Shown piece after piece: positions 36,349-45,824 of a stretch of DNA of 62,767 nt; position 1 is the stretch's first letter; every line of letters begins with the position of its first letter. The stretch covers positions 349,016 through 411,782 of the forward strand of contig JAICBP010000083.1 of NCBI GenBank assembly GCA_021766785.1, in the 5' to 3' direction. Made by a program: the position numbers and the translations under genes. Source of the stretch: Sulfurimonas sp. endosymbiont of Alviniconcha boucheti (GTDB lineage Bacteria > Campylobacterota > Campylobacteria > Campylobacterales > Sulfurimonadaceae). The notes under the pieces are model-generated. The model did not search any database. It was not told where the DNA came from and saw only the letters and a list, made by a program, of their open reading frames with translations.

Positions 36349-37704
36349 TCATAAAATCCAAACACTAAACCTTTTGCCTTTAATTTTTCCTCGTTGAAGG
36401 GCTGCATGAGCGTCATCTATAAATTTAGCCTCTATAGCTACATAAGCTTGTCTATCATAGATATCTATCTTGCCTATACTGCTTCCCATTAGAGCTGCAT
36501 CACCTGTTAAAGCACCTAATAAATCTCCTGCACGTAACTTATCTTTTTTCCCGCCCTCTATGACAAGTGTCACAAAGTGTGATTTGAGTTTATAGGTAAT
36601 GCTTCCTTTTAGGTCTGCATCTTCTATAAAATCTCTTTTGCCATCTCTATACTTATTAGCCCTCTCTTGCTCATATGAGGAGTAAAGAGTAATAGCTATA
36701 CCCTCAGCACCTGCACGAGCAGTTCTACCTATTCTATGTGTATAAGTCTCTATTGCATGAGGAGTGTCATAGTTTACAACCATAGAGAGCTCTTTTATAT
36801 CAAGTCCACGAGCAGCTACGTCTGTTGCTACTAAGATAGGAGAAGATTTGTTAGCAAACTGTACTAGTACATCATTTCTCTCATACTGCTCTAAATCACC
36901 ATGAATAGCTATAGCATCAATTCCTCTTCTTTGAAGATTCTCTGCTAGCTCCTTGGACTCTATCTTTGTGTTTGTAAAGAGTATGACATTTGTAGGTTTA
37001 TATTCTGAGAGGATTTTTACGAAACTATCTTCTTTATTTTGTGTAGCGATGAACTGCTCTTTTATCTTATTTGCCGCTTCTATCTCTGTTGTTTTTACAC
37101 ACACTGCATCTTTTTGTATATGCCTGCTAACAGCTAATACTTCATCATTATAAGTAGCAGAAAAAAGTAATATTTGCTTCTCTTTTGGAGTAAACGCCAT
37201 CACGGATTCTACTTCTTCAATAAATCCCATATCAAGCATTCTATCAGCTTCATCTAACACGAACATTTTTAAATTTGTTAATTCTAAACTCTTTTTGTTT
37301 AGGTGCTTGAGTACTCTACCTGGTGTTCCTACAACAATATGAGCTTGATGCGAAAGAGATCCTAACTGTTTGCCAAAACTTTCTCCACCTGTGAGCATCA
37401 ATATCTTAATATTATGTTTAAACCTTGCAATACGGCGAAGCTCTTTTGCTACTTGGTCAGCTAATTCACGAGTAGGGCAGAGCACTAAAGATTGGACACG
37501 AAACTTTTTTACATCAAGTTTAGAGAGTAACCCTATTCCAAATGCGGCACTCTTCCCACTTCCAGTTTTAGCCTCAGCTATAATATCTTTTCCCTCTAAT
37601 ATAAGCGGTAATGTCTCTGCTTGAATAGGTGTTGCATTTTTATAGCCAAGAGCATCTAATGTAGTAAGCATCTGCGATTCAAGTGGGAGGTCTTTAAAAT
37701 TCAT
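36349..37704 (-). CDS. dbpA: DEAD-box RNA helicase DbpA
   Basis: A 451-residue helicase: Q motif (TPIQAETLPL), AKTGSGKSAAFG (Walker A), DEADRMLD, SAT, and HRIGRTARAG, followed by a C-terminal DbpA RNA-binding domain (LRAGDLLGALTGD; GKIDIYDRQAYVAIEAKF), which in E. coli recognises hairpin 92 of 23S rRNA during large-subunit assembly. Stands alone on its strand. Confidence 0.92.
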   Translation of the reverse strand: MNFKDLPLESQMLTTLDALGYKNATPIQAETLPLILEGKDIIAEAKTGSGKSAAFGIGLLSKLDVKKFRVQSLVLCPTRELADQVAKELRRIARFKHNIKILMLTGGESFGKQLGSLSHQAHIVVGTPGRVLKHLNKKSLELTNLKMFVLDEADRMLDMGFIEEVESVMAFTPKEKQILLFSATYNDEVLAVSRHIQKDAVCVKTTEIEAANKIKEQFIATQNKEDSFVKILSEYKPTNVILFTNTKIESKELAENLQRRGIDAIAIHGDLEQYERNDVLVQFANKSSPILVATDVAARGLDIKELSMVVNYDTPHAIETYTHRIGRTARAGAEGIAITLYSSYEQERANKYRDGKRDFIEDADLKGSITYKLKSHFVTLVIEGGKKDKLRAGDLLGALTGDAALMGSSIGKIDIYDRQAYVAIEAKFIDDAHAALQRGKIKGKRFSVWIL

Positions 37705-37845
37705 ACTCTTCTCTTTTTTTGAAATTATATCTTTTTTTATTTATGATATACATTTGCTTATTTACAAACTTTGCTTTAAAAGTTACAAAATTTGCTATAA
37801 TTGCACTTATAATTTAGGATTAGTTAAAATCACCAAAGGACAAAA

Positions 37846-38910
37846 ATGGCTTTTTCAGCAAAAAATAGAAAAGGTACGATCTCTGGTATCATATTTGTTG
37901 CAATTTTTGCAGCGGCAGCAACTATGATAGCAGGTTTAGCACCAGTAAAAGCACTTGGAATTTCTCCACTTGTTATAGGTATAGTTATGGGTATATTTTA
38001 TGCAAATACCCTTCATCAACATATTCCTAGTGAATGGGGAACAGGTATTACTTTTTCTGGGAAGAAAATTTTACGTTTTGCAATTGTCTTTTACGGTTTT
38101 CGCATTACATTTCAGCAGATTATGGAAGTTGGTATGAGTGGTTTTATGGTTTCGCTTATTATGCTCTCTACAACATTTATACTAGGGACATATCTTGGTA
38201 CAAAAATATTTAAGATGGATAGAGATACATCTATGCTAACAGCAGCAGGTGCTTCAGTGTGTGGTGCAGCAGCAGTTTTAGCAACCGAACCAGTTCTTAA
38301 AGCAGAAGGTCACAAGACAGCAGTTGCTGTCTCTATGGTTGTTCTCTTTGGCACTATCTCTATGTTTTTATACCCAGTTCTTTATGCATCTATCATTGAA
38401 TCTGCAACAGGATTTTTACATATGTCTCCTGAGCAATTTGGTATCTATGTTGGTGGTACTATCCATGAAGTCGCACAAGTAGTAGCTGTTCCAGCTTCAG
38501 TTCAAGGCTCACCTGAAATAATGGCAAACTCTGCAGTAATTGTGAAAATGACTCGTGTCATTATGATTGCTCCTATGCTTATTGTTCTTGGTCTTTATCT
38601 CTCTATTCAAGCAAAAAAAGCTGGTGGAACAGGAAATGGACTAACTTTGAGTATTCCTTGGTTTGCAGTATATTTCGTTGGTATGGCAGGTTTTAATTCG
38701 TTAGACTTAGTACCACATAATATCGTTGCTACCATTAATCAAATAGATACATTTTTGCTTACAATGGCTATGACAGCACTTGGGATGGGGACAATTTTTG
38801 CGAAATTTAAGGGTCTTGGTCTTGCACCACTTTATACTGCAGGCAGTATGTTTGTATGGCTTGTTGTTGGTGGATTTGTAGTTACTAAAGTTATTACTTC
38901 TATCTTTTAG
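37846..38910 (+). CDS. YeiH/UPF0324-family membrane transporter
   Basis: A 354-residue protein with about ten membrane spans and the family hallmarks LRFAIVFYGFRITFQQI, TAAGASVCGAAAVLATEPVLKAEGHKTAVAVSMVVLFGTISMFLYP and GGTIHEVAQVVA. Members are annotated as putative sulfate exporters, which would suit a sulfur oxidiser, but direct evidence for the substrate is thin. Confidence 0.88.
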   Translation: MAFSAKNRKGTISGIIFVAIFAAAATMIAGLAPVKALGISPLVIGIVMGIFYANTLHQHIPSEWGTGITFSGKKILRFAIVFYGFRITFQQIMEVGMSGFMVSLIMLSTTFILGTYLGTKIFKMDRDTSMLTAAGASVCGAAAVLATEPVLKAEGHKTAVAVSMVVLFGTISMFLYPVLYASIIESATGFLHMSPEQFGIYVGGTIHEVAQVVAVPASVQGSPEIMANSAVIVKMTRVIMIAPMLIVLGLYLSIQAKKAGGTGNGLTLSIPWFAVYFVGMAGFNSLDLVPHNIVATINQIDTFLLTMAMTALGMGTIFAKFKGLGLAPLYTAGSMFVWLVVGGFVVTKVITSIF

Positions 38911-38985
38911 CAAACTCTTTAAGTCTTGTCTGACAAAAAAGAGTATATAATCTTATAAGATTAATTTCTCAAGGAGTAAAAAGTT

Positions 38986-39138
38986 ATGTCACACTTATCA
39001 AGTACTTTTAACTCTTTGTGGCTCTGGAGAGAGATCTCCTTAAAATTCGGCGTTTTAAATTTAGTATGTAGATACTGGAAAAATTCTTTTATACAATTTG
39101 AGAAACTTAAAGACAACTATGCAGCAATGGTTTACTAG
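38986..39138 (+). CDS. Small 50-residue protein of unknown function
   Basis: MSHLSSTFNSLWLWREISLK and ending FEKLKDNYAAMVY. A near-perfect AAGGAG lies nine bases before the ATG, and its stop is followed after two bases by the start of the TPR gene, so it is very likely translated and in operon with it. Tryptophan and aromatic residues are frequent, with no clear membrane span. I do not recognise the family. Confidence 0.65.
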   Translation: MSHLSSTFNSLWLWREISLKFGVLNLVCRYWKNSFIQFEKLKDNYAAMVY

Positions 39139-39140
39139 GA

Positions 39141-40187
39141 ATGAACTCTTTTTTTATTGAGTATAGGGATCCACTATTTTCTATAATAATCTTTTTTGTT
39201 ATTATCTTTATGATAGCTTTTTTTTCCTATTGGTGGAATAAATACCGTTTTAATAGGGATACGGAGTGTTTAACAAATTTTCTTAACCAATTTTCAACAT
39301 CTACATCGCAATCAGAATTATATACTCTAACTAGCAGTGGAGAACTTTCTGAGGGGTCATGGTTACTTCTGGCAAACTTTTATTATAAAAATGGTGATTA
39401 TGAAAAAAGTATCGAAATTTATAATGAACTTCTAAAAATTTGTACCTATAAAAATAGACTAGATATAATGAATTTACTTGGAACTACTTATTTCAAAGCT
39501 GGTTTTTTAGAGCGTTCGAAACAGATATTTTTAGAGATTCTCAAAACTATGCCTCGTAACCAAGAAGTACTGAACTACTTACTTTTAGTGTATGAATATA
39601 TGAGAGATTATGAGTCTGCTTTAGAAGTTTTAGAACCTTTAGAAGAGCTTGGCAGTGATGTAACGCTAGATCGTGCATATTTAGAAATTTTAGCTCTTTT
39701 ATGTGAACCTAAATACTCTATACAAGAGAAGACAACATTTTTGTTAGCATCTTATAAGAAACATCATCAGCTCTCTTATATGATTTTTGAGTATCTTTTT
39801 AGAGTAAATCCAGTACTTGCATGGGAACATCTTGATAGTTCAAAAAGTGAGTTATTAAGTGATATCTTTTGGCGCATAGATGAAAAAGATTTGAATTTAG
39901 ATATAATTTCAAAAAATGGCTATTTACGAGAACTATTTAGTGCACGTGGAGATATTGATCTTGCTAAAGGAAGTTCTTTATTTGAACTTGATGTATTAAT
40001 TAAGCTACAAAATAAAGCAAACGCCACACTAAATTTTGAATATATTTGTGAAAATTGTAAAAGAAGATATCCTTTCGCATTTAATAGATGTGCCTCATGC
40101 CATAAGCTAGATACAAACCGTGTTGAGTGGAGCTTAGTGAAGAATTACCATCAAAATATTGGAGAAGAGCATAACTCTTTTCAATAA
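39141..40187 (+). CDS. LapB/YciM-like TPR protein with membrane anchor and zinc ribbon
   Basis: A 348-residue protein with one N-terminal membrane anchor (about 13-33), tetratricopeptide repeats (for example WLLLANFYYKNGDYEKSIEIYNELL and LLGTTYFKAGFLERSKQIFLEIL) and a C-terminal rubredoxin-like zinc ribbon with Cys303, Cys306, Cys317 and Cys320. That layout is LapB of E. coli, which controls LPS synthesis through FtsH and LpxC. Helicobacter has the like-placed HP0660. The rnhA gene that follows it there is absent here; rnc comes next. Confidence 0.78.
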   Translation: MNSFFIEYRDPLFSIIIFFVIIFMIAFFSYWWNKYRFNRDTECLTNFLNQFSTSTSQSELYTLTSSGELSEGSWLLLANFYYKNGDYEKSIEIYNELLKICTYKNRLDIMNLLGTTYFKAGFLERSKQIFLEILKTMPRNQEVLNYLLLVYEYMRDYESALEVLEPLEELGSDVTLDRAYLEILALLCEPKYSIQEKTTFLLASYKKHHQLSYMIFEYLFRVNPVLAWEHLDSSKSELLSDIFWRIDEKDLNLDIISKNGYLRELFSARGDIDLAKGSSLFELDVLIKLQNKANATLNFEYICENCKRRYPFAFNRCASCHKLDTNRVEWSLVKNYHQNIGEEHNSFQ

Positions 40188-40204
40188 AGAATAAAAGAGG
40201 TTTT

Positions 40205-40888
40205 ATGAATAAGAATATAAAAATATTACAAGAGCAACTTGGCTATGAATTTCAAGATAAGTCACTAATTGTAGAAGCACTGACACATAAAAGTTACAAA
40301 CAGCCCTATGATAATGAGCGTTTAGAGTTTCTTGGTGATGCGGTGCTAGATCTTGTTGTAGGTGAGTATCTGTTCTTCAAATTTAGAAAATCTGATGAGG
40401 GGAAACTCTCAAAGATCAGAGCATCCCTTGTCAATGAAACAGGCTTTGAAAAATTAGCACGTGCTCTAAATTTGGGTGACTACATACTTCTGTCTAATGC
40501 AGAAGAAAATAATGGTGGCAGAGAAAAGTCTTCACTTCTCTCTAATGCTTTTGAAGCAGTAATGGGTGCAATTTATCTTGAGGCTGGACTTGAGGTAGTG
40601 AGTAAAATTGCCATAACTCTTATAGAGTCTAACCATGATGAAATATCACTTGATTCACTCTTTCGTGACTTTAAGACTATACTTCAAGAACTTACACAGG
40701 CTCGTTTTGGTATTACTCCTGAATATAAAGTACTCTCAAGCAGTGGACCTGATCATTTAAAAGAGTTTGAAGTGGGTGTATTTATTGAAGGAAAAGAGTA
40801 TGCTCGTGCTATAGGGAAAAGTAAAAAGATAGCACAACAAGAGTCCGCTAAAATTGCAGTACAGATACTTAAAGAGGAGAAGCAGTAG
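40205..40888 (+). CDS. rnc: Ribonuclease III
   Basis: A 227-residue double-strand-specific endonuclease that processes rRNA and mRNA. The signature ERLEFLGDAVLDLV (38-51) contains the catalytic acid residues, the second acidic site is in LLSNAFEAVMGAIYLEAG, and a dsRNA-binding domain forms the C-terminus. Its TAG stop shares one base with the GTG start of aroC. Confidence 0.97.
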   Translation: MNKNIKILQEQLGYEFQDKSLIVEALTHKSYKQPYDNERLEFLGDAVLDLVVGEYLFFKFRKSDEGKLSKIRASLVNETGFEKLARALNLGDYILLSNAEENNGGREKSSLLSNAFEAVMGAIYLEAGLEVVSKIAITLIESNHDEISLDSLFRDFKTILQELTQARFGITPEYKVLSSSGPDHLKEFEVGVFIEGKEYARAIGKSKKIAQQESAKIAVQILKEEKQ

Positions 40889-41961
40889 TGAACAGTTTTG
40901 GTAATAAGCTACGTTTTAGTACATTTGGTGAGTCACATGGCAAAGCACTAGGATGTCTCCTTGATGGCGTTCCTGCTGGATTAGAGATAGATGAAGTTTA
41001 TATTCAGAGTGAACTTGATCGTCGTAAACCAGGGAAGAGTGAGTTTGAAACTGCGAGAAAAGAGGCTGATAAAGTAGAAATTTTAAGTGGTGTTTTTGAG
41101 GGTATAAGTACTGGTACTCCAATAGCTATGATTATTTTCAACACAAATCAAAAATCAAAAGATTATAAAAATATCAAAGATATTTTTCGCCCTGGTCATG
41201 CTGACTTCACTTATTTTCATAAGTATGGCATAAGAGATTATCGTGGTGGTGGGCGAAGTTCAGCTAGAGAGACTGCTGCTCGTGTTGCTGCTGGAGCTAT
41301 CGCAAAATTAATGCTCAAAGAGTTGGGTATATCTTTAAAGAGTGGTATTAGTGAGGTTGCTGGTATTAAGAGTAAGGAGTTCAACTATGAATATGCAAAA
41401 AGTAGTATTATCTATGCACTTGATAGTAAGGTTGAAATTATTCAAAAAGAGGCTATACTAAAAGCAAAAAATGAACATGATTCTGTAGGTGGTGTTTCTC
41501 GTATAGTTATAGAGGGTGTCCCTATTGGTCTAGGACAACCCCTCTACTATAAACTTGATGGTGTCCTAGCCGATGCCATGATGGGCTTAAATGCTGTAAA
41601 AGCAGTAGAAGTAGGTGATGGAATTTTAAGTGCACGTGCTAAGGGATCTACCAATAATGATGCTATCTGTTTAGATGGGTTTGAGTCAAACCATGCAGGC
41701 GGTATATTAGGTGGTATAAGTAATGGCGAAGATATAATCCTCAATGTTTACTTTAAGCCTACTCCTTCTATCTTTCAAGAGCAACATACAGTGACGACAA
41801 ATAATGAAGAGCTTGAGTTCTCTCTCAAGGGAAGACATGATCCTTGTGTAGCGATTAGAGGGAGTGTAGTGTGTGAATCAATGGCTGCACTTGTTATAGC
41901 AGATATGATACTGCTTAATATGGGATCAAATATGAAAGGCTTGTTGAAATACTATACTTAA
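40888..41961 (+). CDS. aroC: Chorismate synthase
   Basis: A 357-residue FMN-dependent enzyme making chorismate from EPSP. Hallmarks: FSTFGESHGKALGCLLDGVPAG, RPGHADFTYFHKYGIRDYRGGGRSSARETAARVAAGAIAK and GRHDPCVAIRG. GTG start (in TAGTG overlap with rnc). The order rnc-aroC is shared with Helicobacter. Confidence 0.97.
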   Translation: MNSFGNKLRFSTFGESHGKALGCLLDGVPAGLEIDEVYIQSELDRRKPGKSEFETARKEADKVEILSGVFEGISTGTPIAMIIFNTNQKSKDYKNIKDIFRPGHADFTYFHKYGIRDYRGGGRSSARETAARVAAGAIAKLMLKELGISLKSGISEVAGIKSKEFNYEYAKSSIIYALDSKVEIIQKEAILKAKNEHDSVGGVSRIVIEGVPIGLGQPLYYKLDGVLADAMMGLNAVKAVEVGDGILSARAKGSTNNDAICLDGFESNHAGGILGGISNGEDIILNVYFKPTPSIFQEQHTVTTNNEELEFSLKGRHDPCVAIRGSVVCESMAALVIADMILLNMGSNMKGLLKYYT

Positions 41962-41979
41962 GCAGTTCTCTTTATAGTA

Positions 41980-42417
41980 TTAATCAAGGATTTTTACTTC
42001 ATCTCCAATATGTATTTCACACTCTTTATTGATAACTTTTGCAAATATTCCTCTGTCGTTTTTTAAAAGTTTAGGAAGATGCGTATTAATATTTGAGAGT
42101 CCCTTACAAAGTGTACAATTTTGTGTTATTTCTAAGAGGACTTTTCCGATTTTTATTCTATCTCCTGACTTTAGATGGTATGGGTTTATATCCATTAAAA
42201 TATTTTCCCCTAAAGATCCTTTAGAGAGATTGATAGCATGCTCTTCTGCAAGTTTATAGCTTTCAAGAGAGGTTAGTAATACAGAACGCATAAGGTCTTT
42301 ATTATAAAATTTATCATCTTTTATACCAAATTTATCAAGAAAAATCTTATCTACCGTAAGTCTAGTTTTATTTGTATCACCTTTTGTTACAAAAAGTTCT
42401 AATACCTTTCCTGTCAT
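41980..42417 (-). CDS. MOSC-domain protein
   Basis: A 145-residue single-domain MOSC protein with the conserved cysteine in ITQNCTLCKGL and GSLGENILMD. MOSC domains bind the molybdenum cofactor or carry sulfur. The gene lies downstream of soxZ on the same strand; given that SoxC is a molybdoenzyme, a link with cofactor handling is plausible but unproven. Confidence 0.78.
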   Translation of the reverse strand: MTGKVLELFVTKGDTNKTRLTVDKIFLDKFGIKDDKFYNKDLMRSVLLTSLESYKLAEEHAINLSKGSLGENILMDINPYHLKSGDRIKIGKVLLEITQNCTLCKGLSNINTHLPKLLKNDRGIFAKVINKECEIHIGDEVKILD

Positions 42418-42483
42418 ATTTTGCTCTTATATTGAAATATTTTATGTAAGTTATAGAGAGTGGAACGGAGTATATGGAGTAGT

Positions 42484-42519
42484 AAGAAGGTAGTGTATAT
42501 CTTACAACACTACTTTCTT
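42484..42519. terminator. Hairpin between soxZ and the MOSC gene
   Basis: AAGAAGGTAGTGT at 42484-42496 pairs with 42507-42519, with one G-U or A-C position depending on strand. It would close the sox transcript on the minus strand; there is no good T-run on that side. Confidence 0.4.
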
Positions 42520-42529
42520 TATAAAATCA

Positions 42530-42838
42530 TTATTTGATTTTTGCTTTACCTTTACCAGTTTTCCCTTTGCGATCAACCCAACTCATAAGGAATTTGTCAC
42601 CTTTTTTAAAGCCATCAGCTTTGATTTCAAATTTAAAGATAGGGTTTTTAGATAAAAACTGTGAAGTTGAAAAATCGATAACTTGTGTACCATTGATTTC
42701 ACCATTCATATGAACGATAAAATTTGCATCTTCTCTGTTTCCAGTTTTCTTTTTCATCATATCGTATGTAGTCATACCATGTTTAGCCATCGCTTTAACT
42801 TTTATAACACCGTTTTTTAGTTTTGCTTTTATTTTCAT
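42530..42838 (-). CDS. soxZ: Sulfur-carrier subunit SoxZ
   Basis: A 102-residue immunoglobulin-like subunit that pairs with SoxY to hold sulfur intermediates in the periplasm. The family pieces AMAKHGMTTYDMMKKKTG and FIVHMNGEINGTQVIDF are clear. No signal peptide: SoxZ is exported bound to SoxY. Last gene of soxCDYZ, 43 bases after soxY. Confidence 0.93.
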   Translation of the reverse strand: MKIKAKLKNGVIKVKAMAKHGMTTYDMMKKKTGNREDANFIVHMNGEINGTQVIDFSTSQFLSKNPIFKFEIKADGFKKGDKFLMSWVDRKGKTGKGKAKIK

Positions 42839-42881
42839 AATATACCTTTTTTAATTAATTTTTTGTAAAAAGAGGAAGGGA

Positions 42882-43334
42882 TTAACCTTCACAACCACCA
42901 AGTGCAACATCTAAAGTTTTCTTAGCGGCATATAGCTTACCATCTTTACCTTTAGCAACAACAATAATACCACCTGATTTTCCCATTTTAATTTTTATAG
43001 AGTATTTGTTTACACTATACTTATTTGTTGTAATAGCCATTACTGCTGACTCTGGGTTAGCATCTTGAAGTACTAGAATACTTTCAACATCTTTATCAAT
43101 TGAGAAATCAACAGGAATTGCACCACCATTACTCGCTACATCTGGTGCTTTTAGTTTAACACCCTCCATCACTAACTTACTACTACCATACATTGCTTTT
43201 ATAGCATCATCAACAGTGTGTGCAGACCATACCGCTGGCTTACTTTTTCTATAGTCTTCTGCCTTTACACTAGCAGGTACAGTAGCTAAAGCTAATGCAC
43301 CAAGAGTTAAGTTTAAAAAATTTCTTCTTTCCAT
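42882..43334 (-). CDS. soxY: Sulfur-carrier subunit SoxY
   Basis: A 150-residue carrier with a twin-arginine type signal (MERRNFLNLTLGALALATVPASVKA) and the swinging arm at the very C-terminus, GGCEG, in which Cys148 carries the growing sulfur chain. The canonical arm is GGCGG; here a glutamate replaces a glycine next to the last. Pairs with SoxZ. Confidence 0.93.
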   Translation of the reverse strand: MERRNFLNLTLGALALATVPASVKAEDYRKSKPAVWSAHTVDDAIKAMYGSSKLVMEGVKLKAPDVASNGGAIPVDFSIDKDVESILVLQDANPESAVMAITTNKYSVNKYSIKIKMGKSGGIIVVAKGKDGKLYAAKKTLDVALGGCEG

Positions 43335-43354
43335 AATTATTCCTTTTGTTAAGT

Positions 43355-44518
43355 TTATTTGCCGTTGATTAAATAATCAACTACCATTTTGAAGTCTGCA
43401 TCAGAGAGTGAAGAACCACCCTTTGCTGGCATACCACTATTTGTACCTTTGATACCTTTATCATAGACACTATCTTTTCCATCAGCAAGATAGGGAGCCC
43501 ACTCAGATTTAGAACCTGGAGCAGGACCAGAACCATTGCTGTGGCACATTGCACAACTATTCTCATAAGCTGCAGCAACATCTAAAGAACCCTTCTTCTC
43601 AGCAGGAAGATCTCTTACATCACTTAGTGGTGGCAAGAAGTCTTTAATTCCCCCATTTTTAATACGGATAGTTCTTGCTGTCTTCTCTTGACAGTTTTTC
43701 ATACAACGTTCATTTGCTTTTACTTTCTGTCCACCAAAATTTGCAGGATTTGCATAATATGCACGCACATCATCTAATGCATGTGGACCAGCTATATTTG
43801 GCTCAAAACCATCTCTATTTGGCATCTTGATTTTTAAGAATTTCTCACGATCAAGAACATAATTATCATCAACTTCAACGCCATCAATTTTCATCTCATT
43901 GACATTTAAGATATATGCAACCAAAGCGTAAACCTCATCATCAGTTAAAGATTTACTAAATGGGTGAGGCATACCATCTTGAATATACCAAAAAAGTGTA
44001 CTAACTTGTGGCCAGTAAGAGCCAAAGACGCGTACAGGTCCATCAGCTTCTGGATCCTTCCATCTATTGTTTTTTAAGGTCTTATGGACTTCATAAGCAT
44101 TACCTTTTGAGAGTGCAGGATATGTACCAGAACCAGAACCAAAATCACCATGACAAGAAGCACACTTCTCATCATAAATATCACTACCCTCTTCAGCAGT
44201 ACCACTCCCTTCTGGTAAACCTGTACCATCAGCCATAACATCTTTATCCCACGCAGCTAATTCATTAGCAGTTGGAATTCTACCATTGTAGAGTTTTGGT
44301 GCGATTGCCTTTACCTGAGGGTTAACATAGTATGGACCTGTTTTACCATTAATAACCGGATATATATTTCCACCATCTATAGTTGCTTTACCATTGACTT
44401 GGTTAGTAGCTAATATTACTTTATCAGTTGATGTATTACCCATACAGCCAACAGTTAGTATTGCTAATGCAGCCGCTGTAGAAGTACTAAGAATGAGTTT
44501 ACTATTGAACTTAAGCAT
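43355..44518 (-). CDS. soxD: SoxD-type dihaem cytochrome c
   Basis: A 387-residue cytochrome with two haem motifs, CASCH (119-123) and CAMCH (322-326), and a putative lipoprotein signal with Cys25 (LTVGC). It is the electron-accepting partner of SoxC in the sulfane dehydrogenase, which oxidises SoxY-bound sulfane sulfur in six electrons. The start overlaps the end of soxC by eight bases, so the two are made together. Confidence 0.9.
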   Translation of the reverse strand: MLKFNSKLILSTSTAAALAILTVGCMGNTSTDKVILATNQVNGKATIDGGNIYPVINGKTGPYYVNPQVKAIAPKLYNGRIPTANELAAWDKDVMADGTGLPEGSGTAEEGSDIYDEKCASCHGDFGSGSGTYPALSKGNAYEVHKTLKNNRWKDPEADGPVRVFGSYWPQVSTLFWYIQDGMPHPFSKSLTDDEVYALVAYILNVNEMKIDGVEVDDNYVLDREKFLKIKMPNRDGFEPNIAGPHALDDVRAYYANPANFGGQKVKANERCMKNCQEKTARTIRIKNGGIKDFLPPLSDVRDLPAEKKGSLDVAAAYENSCAMCHSNGSGPAPGSKSEWAPYLADGKDSVYDKGIKGTNSGMPAKGGSSLSDADFKMVVDYLINGK

Positions 44519-45824
44519 CTTTTACCTCTTTCATTGTTCTAATTTCAACGTGGTTCACTTGACCGCTTTGTGTCACTTCCCAAGTCTCTACAGCATTTCT
44601 ATGGTAAACTGCTTCAACACCCATTACACTTACCTCTTGATCGATTGTAGGCTGAATATATCCAGCATCATCCATAGCTCTTGAAGTAAGAAGAAGTCTC
44701 TCTCCTTTTTTGTATGTGTGTATATAAGACCAACGGGTCCATGATTTTGGAAGTACTAAGCCTTTTAATTTCGCCTCAACATAGTTACGACCACCATCAA
44801 ATGATAAATCTACGCCTGTTATTGTTCCCATTCCAGACCAAGCAAGTCCTTCAATCTCTACAATATCACCATCTTTTAATGAAGTCCAATCGATTTCAGG
44901 AGATGGGGAGGTTACTGTTGAGTTTACCTCATTTGCATAGAAGTGTTGAATTGCTTTTCCTGTTGGCTTGAGATCTGTATATTTTGAGGTTTCCTCTTTA
45001 CAGTACCAAGGTTCAGTAGCAAACTCTAAACGCTTCAACCATTTAACACATAAATTACCTTCCCAACCAGGAAGTAAAATACGGACTGGATAACCTTGCT
45101 CTGGACGAAGAGCCTCACCATTTTGACCCCAAACAAGCATAGCATCATCTAGTACTTTATCAACAGGAATAGTTCTCCCCATCTCTGAGTTGTCAGAACC
45201 CTCTGCTAGCATCCAGAGTGCCTCTTTTTTAAGTCCTAAATCAGCAAGAATAGTCTTTAGATATACACCTGTCCATTCAGCAGAAGACATAAAGCCTTTT
45301 GCAAATTGTACAGAGTTAAACTGTGGTCCACGCCACTCTTGTCCACCATTAGCTGGACACTCAATAAAGTGAGTACGTGTTACTGATGGATACTTCTTAA
45401 GCTGCTCTAGTGTAAGTACTATAGGTTTCTCTACTAAGCCATGTATCATTAGACGATACTGATTAGGATCTACATGAGCCGTACCACCATGTGAACGAGA
45501 GAAGAAGAGACCATTTGGTGTAATGATCCCCATTGACTCTTGAATTGGTGTTACAGCGATAGAGGCTCTATAGTTACCAGAAGCGAGTAATGCGGTATTT
45601 CTTCTTAATACATTATGCTCATATTTTGATGGCACACCGTATCTATCTTTAGTAACTGGATCACCCCAAGTCTGTCCCCATGGGACATGTTTCATAATGG
45701 CTGGATCGTCAGCTCTAGCATTTGATGAGATAAGAGATGTTCCAGCAATAGCAGTCACAGATGCAGCCGCTTTTTTGAAAAAATCTCGTCTATCAATATT
45801 TTGATTAGATTTTTTATTATCCAA
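44511..45824 (-). CDS. soxC: Sulfane dehydrogenase molybdenum subunit SoxC
   Basis: A 437-residue molybdopterin enzyme of the sulfite oxidase fold with a Tat signal (RRDFFKKAAASVTAIAG). The molybdenum ligand is the cysteine in THFIECPANGGQEW, near residue 153. With SoxD it removes electrons from SoxY-bound sulfur. Strains with SoxCD oxidise thiosulfate fully to sulfate. AAAGGAG precedes the ATG; the ~190 bases upstream hold no gene but a 14-base palindrome. Confidence 0.93.
   Translation of the reverse strand: MDNKKSNQNIDRRDFFKKAAASVTAIAGTSLISSNARADDPAIMKHVPWGQTWGDPVTKDRYGVPSKYEHNVLRRNTALLASGNYRASIAVTPIQESMGIITPNGLFFSRSHGGTAHVDPNQYRLMIHGLVEKPIVLTLEQLKKYPSVTRTHFIECPANGGQEWRGPQFNSVQFAKGFMSSAEWTGVYLKTILADLGLKKEALWMLAEGSDNSEMGRTIPVDKVLDDAMLVWGQNGEALRPEQGYPVRILLPGWEGNLCVKWLKRLEFATEPWYCKEETSKYTDLKPTGKAIQHFYANEVNSTVTSPSPEIDWTSLKDGDIVEIEGLAWSGMGTITGVDLSFDGGRNYVEAKLKGLVLPKSWTRWSYIHTYKKGERLLLTSRAMDDAGYIQPTIDQEVSVMGVEAVYHRNAVETWEVTQSGQVNHVEIRTMKEVKDA

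Noticed and set aside
37370-37624. Plus-strand ORF opposite dbpA
   Set aside because: Fully antisense to conserved helicase motifs, no start signals.
43381-43581. Extra 66-codon frame inside soxD
   Set aside because: Out-of-frame shadow of the haem region.
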